Origin: Pegea sp. RAD2-039
Lineage: Eukaryota; Chordata; Thaliacea; Salpida; Salpidae
NCBI GenBank assembly: GCA_034620365.1
Contig: JAQGEQ010000192.1
Span: forward strand, 3,963,001-4,027,000
Direction: 5' to 3'
Length of the DNA stretch: 64,000 bases
Positions 38,644 through 50,300 of this stretch are shown in pieces. Position numbers and translations under genes: made by a program. Within the stretch, counting starts at the first letter, position 1; each line of letters starts with the position of its first letter. The notes under the pieces were generated by a model. The model searched no databases. It was not told the origin of the DNA and worked only from the letters and a program-made list of their open reading frames with translations.

Positions 38644-41600
38644 ATGTCATCACGTCGAAAGGGCCGACCTGTTAGACGGGTGGACAACATAACTGAAGGT
38701 AACGGTGATAAAACAGTTGAAGAAATTCCAAATTATCCATCTGGTCATCCTTTCTGTGGTTAGTTTAATAGCTTTCAGATCCTCATTTCATTTTTGCAGT
38801 TAATTTTTGAATGGATTATTTAGATTTGGTTTTGATGACTGCTGCTAGCTTGGTTTTAGTTATGACTTGCTTTTCAGTTTTAACATTATGAAGCTTTGCA
38901 GTTTTGGTAAGCCCCCTTAGTCAATTTCCTTGTTTTTATACAATTAAGATATCCTCTGCTTATCTTTCTTTTAACTAAACATTGATGCAGTATTTACATC
39001 ACAACTTAAAATATCAACTTTTTCACATAAACTTTTGAATTACGGCAAACTACATTAGTTAGTAAAGAGTTTTTCCCATAAATACAGCTGTGTTAAGTGT
39101 ACCTAAGATTTGTATTTTTTAAAAGACGTAAGATTTAATTTTTGATGTATTCTTAAAGTATTAGACCTTGGCCTAGAAATTGTCAACTATTTTTTTTTCA
39201 AAAATTATTGATTATTTTTTAATCAAATAAACCATTGGCAAATTTTTTCAATAAGAATTTGACTAAATAGTTTTTAAATTGATGTTTATCAAAGTGAGCA
39301 AACTCTAATAATCTTTGAAAAATTGCTTTTAGCATGCCATAAGTATTGCATGACATTTATATCAACAATTTAGATAATATTTACAACAAGAAGCTTTTAA
39401 AGAATATTTAAACTTTGTGATGGAATTATTTAGCAAATCAAAACAAGTTATTTGATTTTTTGCTTGTTTTATATTCAACTTATAAGTCGTGCTATTCTTC
39501 ATATTCTTTAAGCTAGTTTCTTATTCGATTGCCAATTAATACCAATGAAACATTTGTTAGTTATATTTCTTATCTTATATTTTGTGAATTTTGTGCAAGT
39601 ATTTGTGATAGGGTTTCAAAAATGATTAGTTTAAGATTTATTTAAGCCACTGTAGTGAAAACGTACACAGGGTCATATATGATATATTAGAAACTTATAC
39701 ATTTATAGAAGTCCTTTTTGAAGTTAGGTTTTTACTAATTGTTAATGATTTAAAACAAAATTCAGGAAAACTTACAGCAAATTACCGAGCCTTAATTTAG
39801 TAATATAAACTTAATTTTAAATATATTTAATTACAAATAATTTTATAGCTTTTTATGTGTTTTGTAGGTATCAACTGATAGCTAAGATAGATTAGATTTC
39901 AAAAAGTTTTTAAAGATTTTATAACTGCTGAACCATTTCAGAAGAAGAAGGTTTGACAATAGATGAAAGTCTTGGTCAACAGCGAAGGACTTTAGTAACA
40001 AGTATAAAAAAAGATATTTATAAAGAAACCACTGCAGGTAAAATGTACTTTTTCTTATTAGTTTCATTAAAAGTATTTAAATTAGTTTGAGTAATCTTTT
40101 TTACTAAAAAAATGACTTTTCAATTCAATTTGTAAAAGGAATTTTTTGTAAAAATGAATAAATGCTGAATAAATTTAGTTCTGATATATTTGAGAATATC
40201 GCTACAATGTGACGTCAATCCAATCGTTCAAATTTTTCACACGGATTTTAAAATTTTTAAGAACAATTGGTAAAACTGAAATTACTCGATTGTACCTTAC
40301 TTTACTTAACATTAAATTATACTTCGACTAAAATTTCTTAAAATGGCCTGATTTATTTTTCTAAACCGATTTTTTACGATTGGTCATCTAATTATCATCT
40401 AAATAATTTCTGTTTCAGTGGTAGGAGCCTGTACTATTCCAACTGCTGGTCTGAAAAACTTTCACTTAGCTGTCATGGAACAGTCTCATGATGGTGAGTT
40501 GATCTGACCATGTGACTTTTGATAAATTGAGTTTTGTGCTTTTACAAATTTGAACATTCAAATTGAACTGAAAGTTTTGTTCAACTTTTTTTAAGCAGCT
40601 TGTAGGTACTAAATTAACCACCAAACTCAGTAATGGTTTTTAATATTTTCTCCGTTTTGCACTTTTTATTTTAATCTCTAAGGACTTAAACTATAAAGTT
40701 GCAATGAAAAATTTCAACAAGTAATTGATTTTGAAGCTGGTAAAATACAAATAGTTTTTAGAAATTTTCTTCTTTCTATGGGACCAATGTTATAAAATAA
40801 ATCTTGAATTAAATTAATTAAATTTTTCATGTTAAAACTGAGATTTAGACTAACTGCACCAAATCTAGTCTTTATGTAGAATAAAAGCTTTTATTTTAAA
40901 TGGTTACAGGCTTAGTGTTGTGTACGACTAAGTCCTATCTGTAAATAATTAATTAAGCCAGGTAAAATCTTTATATTCTTTCTTTTACTATTTGTATTAC
41001 CTGTTAAATCTTTGAAATATCATTTTAATGTGGAATTCAGTAAAATGTTGGCAACATAATGTAACTGAAACTGCTGACCGATAAAAATTGTTTAAGTCGA
41101 GCCAATTTTAAATGTATAGAGATCTATTTGATAAACAGAAATATTTGAAAGTAAAAAAATGAATTTAAAAATTGTAGAAACTGTCGCTTAGAAAAAGTAA
41201 AAACCCACTACTTTTATATCTCCAGTTTTACTAAACTTGTTATAAATCGTTTTATCAAAGTTAAGATCATAAAATAGTTTAGCTACCAAATTCACAAAGC
41301 AAAGTATTTCGTTAAAATACAAGTGAAAGCTGAAAAAATCTCATTTTTCAATAAGGTGGTTTATTTCTTCATCAACTATATACTTCCTGCTTTGAAAACT
41401 GTTAATTATTGAGCAAGAAATCTGATCTAAAGTTTTACCATTGTTTTTATTTAATTTCTCATGGTCCTGTGCACGAAAATACCGGTGTGACTCAAATAGA
41501 ATATTAATTAATGTAATTTTATCTACTTAAATAAATTATCAATTAAATAGTTGACTGCTTGAAATCGAAAAAATTACGGCAGCACAATTATTTTCACTAC

Positions 41601-44327
41601 ATTTGAAGCCTTTGAAAATTCGAAAACTTATTTTTAAATACTTTAAAACAGTTGAAGACTTAGCCACTGAAAACCATGCATATGATCTGGCAAGATTAGA
41701 TCATAGAGCCAATAGTGAACACTTTGATAATGACGAAGATGAAGAAGATGAGAGGATGCAGGTTGAAGATGAAAACGAGACAGGTTATTCACCTTTGCAC
41801 AACGTTTTACAGATTTTTTCGAATTTTGTTACCAGTTAGTTTCATAAAAGTCTTAGGACCACAAAAACTTGTTTTAAAAGATAAGTTTACTTATCTTTGT
41901 TGTAACTTTTGAACAACTTGCTCGATATCTGTGCACTATTTTTAACTTATCAGATAAAATGTTTTCTTTAAATGCCTGCTTTTTTTAATTTTTTGCCGTG
42001 GCTCTATTATTCAAATTGCTTATCAACAAAGATTCGGTTATTTTAGTTACCACTTCGAATTTCTTACACATTTTGTTTAAGTTGCTACCTTTGTTCAAAT
42101 AATTGACATTCATCTCGAAACAATACCTCAGAAAATAGAAAGTCAAAGTTCTGAAGCTTTTGTAATTAAAATAAAAAAAGAGTTTTCCAAATTCAATACA
42201 GTTTAAGTTTATTGTAAATCTCATGCTTTACAACTACAAATATTTTAACCAACTAAATGATTTAGTCTTCATAATTTATCATCTAAAATTGTTTGCACAT
42301 CTCAAGTTCTTTAACAAATAAAAGCATTTAAATAAACCTTTTTTAAAATATAATCTTGCATTTATCCTTCTCGTTGGTAATACTTGAATTAGTTAGAGGT
42401 ATTAACCTTGTTGCAGATCAAGAGATGAACCTAGACGCAGGTGTAAACGAAGAAACTTACAAAAGAATTGTTATTGAGAAATTTAATAGGTAATTGAGAA
42501 TAGTTCTTAGATATAATTTAATATGAACTATTCTTAGATTTATTAGATAATCTAATCAATTTTTGTAATTTCAAGTTCTCATCAAAATTGTTTACTTAAA
42601 GATTAAAAAAACTGATGCACCTGCTGAGAGCAAAGCCACCGGTAGAAGCTATCAAAGAAGCTGGTGTTACAATTGAAGAATTTCAGCATTTTCAAAGCAT
42701 GGTAATGAAATCCCAGGCTGCTGCTGTAGTTGCTGCTAATGCTGTCTCTTCAAACAGACAAATTAATGTAAGTAGAAATCATCAAATTTCTAAGTACCTT
42801 AAACTTATTAAAATACTTTATCACAAATGATTGTTAATCGCGTTAAAGGATTGCTTTCAAAATCATTGTATACTGTCTTGTTAGAAAATAGTTGGAATTT
42901 CGTGAAAAGGTCTTTTCTTTTTCTACTTTTAAAATTTACCTAGTGTTATGTTAAACATATTTTTTGCAATTTAAAATAAATCTTAGTTTTAGAATTATAT
43001 TAATTTAGAAAAAAAGTTAATATATTGTTTAATTATTACAAAACTTGAAAAGTGATTACAAAAACTAAAATACTCTCGGCGAAAACATTATTTGTTTTTA
43101 TGACACAAATTTATGATATGTATATACTGATTAGTAATACAGTTTATTTACTTGTCGATTTAGAGCTAAATACAATTTCAAAAGTTGTTACGTACTCATT
43201 TTTATATATTCAAATATTGAGTTGTATAAAATTGTTTTGTATAGATAATGAGTAGTCAATAAACAATAAAATATTAGTATAATAATTACCAGTTGCTGGC
43301 GTATTTTTGAAGCGTGATAAAGCCGATATCAATTTAACAACAACTGCGAAACAGCTGTACGATAATCTCTGTTTTGAACAGGAAAGATTTTGAAAAATCC
43401 CACCTTTTGCCAATGTTGTTTAGTATTAGTTACATTGTTATAGGTTTATAAAAATGAAAAGAATATAACTTTCTCATTTGAAAACGTATTTTATTACAAT
43501 ATTTTCATAAAAAGTAAAATCACTGAGAAAGCTGAAAACACTTTTAAACTAACCACGATTATTTACCTAATCACTTAAAAGTTTTATTTTGTATAGACCG
43601 AGCCCTGTCCGCTACCACTACAAGCAAGGTACGTTTGCATCAGCTTTGTTTCCAATGTTTGCTCCATCTGTGAATTTCTTCATCAGTCGTTGGCCTGTAC
43701 CCTTTCTACACCAACCCCAAAATTCATGCAGTTATGACGAATGTGAAAATGAAGATGAATTGCAGGAACAAGAAAATGCCCAAAATTATCAGGACTCAAG
43801 TGAGGTAGAACAATCCTTAAATAGTAAATTAAACATCAATGGTAAAAGTCATTGAATTGCAGCGATCAGATCTTCCAGGCCCATCAACTATTACATCCTC
43901 TTCGCTTCCAACACCAACAGAGTCGATATCTCCGTCTATAGCTTCTGTTCCTTCTAATATGAACAATGCAGCAGCAGCATTTATGTTTGCTTTATCAAAA
44001 ATGAACGGTAAACAGATTTTGTTTTATCAAATTGCATCTTAAACCTTTCATTTTTAGGTGTAACAAATAACACAATAGAAAATATCCAATCAACAACTCG
44101 TTTTGATGTTTCAAACTTTTTTAATCGTCAAAAAAATTTCTCTCAGGTAGACTGAAGATTGCTAAATAATTACAAATGTTTTAATAAGCTCCTAATTAGC
44201 CTCAAAATTTTGGAAGTGCTGCTTTTACATCTACGGGTCAACTTCAACACTCATTACAAGATTATCAAGGTGATCCAGAAGCAGAAGTCGACTCAATAAC
44301 CGCTGGAACTGTTTCAAGTGGCGTTGG
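38644..44327 (+). CDS. CASZ1: CASZ1 exons 1-11: N-terminal region
   Basis: Exons 38644-38758, 39942-40037, 40419-40493, 41652-41783, 42417-42489, 42602-42767, 43597-43628, 43732-43804, 43863-44007, 44058-44146 and 44200-44327. They encode residues 1-375 and have no zinc finger. Features are a basic start ([10 protein letters not shown]), a strongly acidic stretch in exon 4 ([20 protein letters not shown]), a predicted helical Ala-rich block in exon 6 ([19 protein letters not shown]) and a Ser/Thr/Pro-rich exon 9. Exon 7 is only 32 nt. The 58-nt intron after exon 8 is needed to keep the frame open; reading through it hits a TGA. Introns 1-6 are long here (up to 1.2 kb), in contrast with the rest of the gene. 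Confidence 0.75.
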
Positions 44328-47300
44328 GTTTGTTTTGATCGTTCTAATCGATATCTAAATCGTTTTTTCTATGTTAGCATAAATTATTGCTTCGCTCTTG
44401 TGTATTTTTGAAAGTCAAATAAAATGTGACAGAAGAGACATATTTGTAACGAAAAATCATTTTATTGTCTCTAAATTGAGAAGAAATTCGAACTTTTTAC
44501 TTTTATTCGTCATATAAAAAGTGTCAAATACTCGAAAATTCAATTTCCATCGTTTTAATATAAAAATTGATTTTTAACTGCAGAAATATTTTTTTACAAT
44601 TTAAAATTTGTTTTGGGCGAGATATCTTTGTATATAACACAGCTCATTGATTTTCTAACAACAAAAAAGTCAAAACTAAATCAAATATAAGAAAATTTAT
44701 TTGTTCTATATATTGGTCACATGCCAAAATAACCTCACCGTTATTTTAAGATGTTGATAATCAAACTCAATAATTTGGCATACACCGAGCTTAAAACTAC
44801 TTTTCTACAGGTCGATCAAGCGAGGAACTCTACCACCAACCAGCTTTCATCAAGAGGTCTATGACAAGTATATAACAAAGTGAGTCAACATAAAACAATT
44901 TAATTTCTCAATAACTGAGTCATATGAAATTCTTCTATAATTACCGTCATCAATTTTTGTGCATTTTAAAAATTTGCTTTTTTTCTAAAGTACAATACTA
45001 AAGTAATGAATCTTATATATGAGTTTTTGAACAGATTTACTGCAAGTAATCCGTGCAATCAGCAACTTTGTCCTCATAGAAACCGTGAGCACTATCACTG
45101 TATTGACAATGATTGTAATTATCAGGTAAAAATTAGTCACTTCATCTTTTTTAAGTTATAATGTTGTATCTGCTTTTTAATTATTTTATTACACAAGAGT
45201 TAGTCATTTATCATGAGTAGATACTTTTATCGAAAATATTAAAAGCTTGCAAGCTAAATAAAAAGCCAACATTTTAATCGAATGAAAGTATGTTTAAGTA
45301 GTTAAAAGAGAAACTGATTTGGAAACTGGTTTTTCTATTCTGTGGTCAGCAATTGTTTTAATACTTGATAAATAATTACCAAAATGGATTTTCAGAGGTT
45401 TACAAACAAGTCTGATGTTAAACGTCATTACAATATGCACAAAAAGCGCGATAACTCGTTGCTACACGGATTCATGAGATTTGCTCCAAGTGATGAATGT
45501 AGAGCCCACTTTAATGGTCCATGTATGTATAATGGCAAAAGTACTCACTACCATTGTTTACATGTGAGTTCATTACAAACTTAAATTTACTTACTTGATT
45601 CATTGATTGATTTTGTTCAGTCTGGGTGCTCAAAAGTGTATACAAGTACATCTGATGTCATGACTCACAAAAAGTTTCATATAAAAGATGAGGAACTAGC
45701 TAAGAATGGATTTCAACGATACAGAGCTACTGACTGTTGTGAATGGGATGATTGCCAATTTAATGATATGAGAACAACCCACTTTCATTGCACGTACGTT
45801 CATCAATTTCATCGTAAATTTTGTGAAGATTTAAAGCAATGAAGGTTTTTAATTTGTTTGAAATTTGCTTTATTTATTTTTTTAGACGAGAAGGTTGCCG
45901 GTTCCGTTTCAAAAACAAATGTGAAATGGAAAAGCACAAAAGTTATCATATTAAAGATGATAATTATACTCGGCAAGGATTTAAAAAGTTCTATAAGAAT
46001 GAAATGTGCCCGTAAGTGTACTGTATTTTATGTATTTACAAAGTTCTACAAATAGATCTGAGGTCAATGAACGACTTGTGCTTGTAAAATAACAAATTCA
46101 AGAGCTTATACTACCGATAAAATCACATTCCAATCACCTCACATGAAAATTTATATCTTAAATGTTTGCTTATAGCTTCAAATCCTGTCAATGGAACCAA
46201 AAAACAAACCATTTTCATTGTCTTCGTCCCAATTGCACCGAGTCGTTCAGTTCAACCAATCAAGCAATTTCACACAAGCGGAAACATGAACGGGAGAGTT
46301 CAACGTCAACAAGCAATTCTTTGACAGCAATTAGATCAGATCTTCTACAAGAGAACGGTGAGTCTTTGGTTTGATTTTTCTCTTCTTACTTTTTTACTTT
46401 AGCTTCTCTTTCTTCTTCTGACACCGATCCATCAATTTCATCATCAAAATTTGGACAAACCAAGCTTCCAGGAGGCAGCTTAACTGGCCTTCAATATCGA
46501 CAAGCAGTGTCGAATCGATCTTCTTTAAATCGATCACGACTTATGCCCTACCAAGTTTATGTGAAAAGCGGTGCACATGGCAATGTACCTTTGCCACCTC
46601 TACCTCTTTTGTCTTCTTTTATGACACACTTTCCCAGTAAGATTCTCTTTTCTTCCTTTGATTCTACCTTCTGTAACTTTAAAGTGACCAAAAAAACTCA
46701 TCTTTATCTTACACAGCTCCCCAGCACTCAGGAGTCTCTTTCTCTTCCACAAGATTTGAAGCTCCGATTTCTTTATCTCCTTCTTCACTCAAATCAAATA
46801 ACCTTGAGCCGACACGCCCTCTTCTGACAAGACCTACCACAAGTTTGTAGATTATCACTTTTAATATATCTCTGACTGACTTTTTACTAGCTCCAAGCAC
46901 TCCAGGTGTGAATGAATACTGTAAGAGTGAATCTCCCTTACTTCAACCTGTTCAGATAGTAAAACCTCCAGACTTGGGATTTTCCTCATTAGCAAGCAAT
47001 AAGTAAGCGTTTGATTAGTTTTACATTATGTAATTTCAGTTTTTTTAAGTATTGAAAGCTCAGCTGGATGTGAACTAAACCCTAAAAGCAATACGTTGAT
47101 GACCTGTCCTGTTAGTGTTCAAAATAATGCGCAAGTAAGAAAGAAACTGGTTTGCTTTCAGTCTAATTCTTTAATAATTTTTCTAGGTGGATAAGTCAAC
47201 TGATAGTCTGTTAGCAAGAAATCTGAATCAAAAAGAAGCTCTTCCGCTTCCAATGTTACCTAAAAATTTTAAGATCAAAAGTCAAGAAAAACGTAAGGAC

Positions 47301-50300
47301 ACTTTATTAGCTAGTTCAAATAAAAGATTTGAAAAATTAGATTTAGAATCTAATTATTATAGAAATTTAGTATGAGATTAGTGCTGATACACCAAGCTAA
47401 ATATTCTTTAAAACTTAAGAATAATTTTTGACTACATGTTTCGATGGTAGAAAATACGTTAAATACTAAATATTTAAATGATTTGCAGATACAAATGATC
47501 CTATAAACTTATCAACTCAACAAAACCATTCGGCAGTTGGAATTACTTCGACTATACAGGTAGTAAGCTAACTAGATTTTTATTATTGATATTGTTTCAA
47601 TTTTTGTCTTACATGTTTTATCACATTGCTTATTTTATTTCTATTTTGACAGAATTCTTCTGAATATTCTTATATTTTAACTGTCAGTCAAAAAATCGAC
47701 AAATATTTTCGCGGGTTAGTACTACATAAATATTTAATTGTGATTTTTTCACTAAGGAAGAAATATAAAAATTATTTTTGTTGACATTTTTCAAAGTTAT
47801 GTGAAATTTCATACTTAAATTATTGGTTTTTTTACTCTCTTTATTTATATTTTCTTCTTTTTGCAATTTGTTAGATATGGAGCCCATACCTGTGTTAGTT
47901 TGAGCCCGTGTGAACATTTTCAGACTTCTCATTACCATTGTATGATTGAAGGGTGCTGTGCTGTTTTTACCAACAAAAATCTCGTATTCGCACATACTAA
48001 GTAATTACTCCATTTTTTATTGTTAATCAAACTTTATTTTAAAAATTATTTGAAAAAAAACATTTAAATTTAATAAAAATAACAAATTCAGAAAATTGAT
48101 TATCTAAACAAAATGAAAAATTAAATAACATCCTTTAGTTTTAATGAAATTTATTAAGCGGTTTTCTATGATTTTAATTTTTTGCATTCCCAAAAAAACC
48201 TACGAATAAAATATTCAAAGTTAAAATCTGTATATTTATAATCAATTAATAATTCACTATTTTCACTAAAACGAGTTCAACTTTTAAATTAAATATTACT
48301 TTTGGTAATCTTAAGCTCCGTCAACATTTAAACCTCAAATTTCTACAGGTATCACTACAAGTTAGAACAGTTAGGATTGGAGCAAGTTGTAGCAAGTCAG
48401 TATAGAAATAATGAAACTGCAAATAATTCACCAAGAAGCTCTACTGAATCAACATCTAGTCAGGACGCATTTATGAGTTTGCAAAGATCAAATTCATGTG
48501 AAGTTGTTGGTAACGATTTAGACGAAGACAACTTAAACAGCAATTGTGAGTTAATAACAAAGACATCTTCTAAAGAAGTTCAGAACGAAGACAATCAAAA
48601 TCAATTTTCTGACGCCCCACCTAATTACGACGTGGCTATGAAGAACTTGTCAACTGTGGGAAATGTTCAGATGGATAAGACGATGATTCAAGCAAATAAT
48701 TCGTTGATATATAATAATCAAAGTGCTGATAACCACAATAAAAATTGCTCAACACCCCCAATAACTTCTTGCAATGTGTCACTAAATGGACTTCATAGAA
48801 CTCCAGTTAGTAGCAATGGCAAACAATCAACACCAAATCAACTTGATTTGTATTTATCGTTACAAAATGCTTCAAAAAACCATAAATTGCAACAAAACGC
48901 TGCACAAGTCTCCTCAAGTGAAAAGAAAAATGATCAAAGTTATTATAACGATGTACGTTGCAACGGAATTGATGAAAGTTTTATTCAGTTTAAGTGAGTT
49001 TACTTTTGCTGATTAATGTTTTATGAAAACGATTGCTGACTCTGTGTCTTATAGGCTTGTCTATTAGTTTCATACTCATCATAATTTGATTACTATTTAT
49101 GAAATCAATATGTATTGATTAAATAATCAACAGAAAATTTTTCTTTTAGAGTTTCTTGTGCTGAAGATAATTGCCTATACAGTCAACAAAATCATTGGCA
49201 TTGTCCAGTGAACAACTGTAATTTTATTTGCAAGTCGCATTACAAAGCATTAAGTCACAAGTAATTTTTGTTCTTGTTTTTTGACTAATTAATCAAATGT
49301 CAACATTTACACAGAGAAGCACACTCGACAGGGAGGTTGTATTCTGAAAACTCCAGAAATAATCTGAATGACTTTTCACCTAAAAATTCCTGTTCAAACT
49401 CAGTAAGCTTATATTTTACTATTTTTCCTGAATCAGTCTCAACATTTATCACTTTTTTTTTGTAGAGTTGTGAGTTTAAAATGCAGCAACACTTTCATTG
49501 TTTAAAGGAAGAGTGTGGTTTCATTTGTACTAGTGAGTCCCAATTTCATTCTCATATTAAATCTCATTCATCGCCGGGCCTACATTCTGATGTTGAGGTC
49601 AACAAGCAACAACATTATACACATCATGGTACGTGAAATGCGAGCTATTCGGTTCAATTTCCTATAAATTTCTTAGAACTTTCCCTAGCACGGATCTATG
49701 ATTTCAATTTTTTTCTTTATTTATTTTATTTTTGGCTATCTAGGTATTAATTAGTTAGGAGTTATTTTGATTATTTGCTAGATTAAGCACAACTTACTTG
49801 TATTCATAAAACTATATTTAGAGTAAGAAGTATATAATATAAAACATTGAAACTTATCACGCTTAACCAACAGACAAAATGTTTTTTAACTACTTTTAAA
49901 ATAAACTAGATTTTCTGAAAAAGCTTAAAAAAATGGTTTAATTTTGTTTAATGTAGATTCTGAAAATGAGTTCATGACTGTTGTTGTTGATAAAGATGAA
50001 GAAGCTGAATCAATAGAATTAGAAGCAGGGTCATCTGGAAACATATCTGCAGAAGTATTTGTAAATCTTTCAAATCAGTAATAACTTCAGTAACAATTAA
50101 ATCATTTGTAGACTCCATCAAACGAAGAGTTTAAACATGAAAATGAACGTCAAATAGAAGCTTTCAAACAATTAAAAAGTAATTATTTTTTATTTTATAA
50201 CTTTTTAAAGATCAATCGCTTTTATAAAAGCAAAACAATTAATCTACAGAACTCATTTCTACAAATCTGGATGCATCACGACTTAACAGAAATGATATTC

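Noticed and set aside
43589-43855. 88-codon open frame spanning CASZ1 exons 7 and 8
   Set aside because: It reads through an intron (43629-43731). The spliced frame keeps phase with exons 6 and 9, while this one does not.
46507-46900. Several overlapping open frames on both strands around CASZ1 exons 18-19
   Set aside because: The plus-strand one runs through an intron and the minus-strand ones are antisense shadows of coding exons.
47684-47995. 103-codon minus-strand frame
   Set aside because: Antisense to CASZ1 exons 24-25, which encode a clear castor finger unit on the plus strand.
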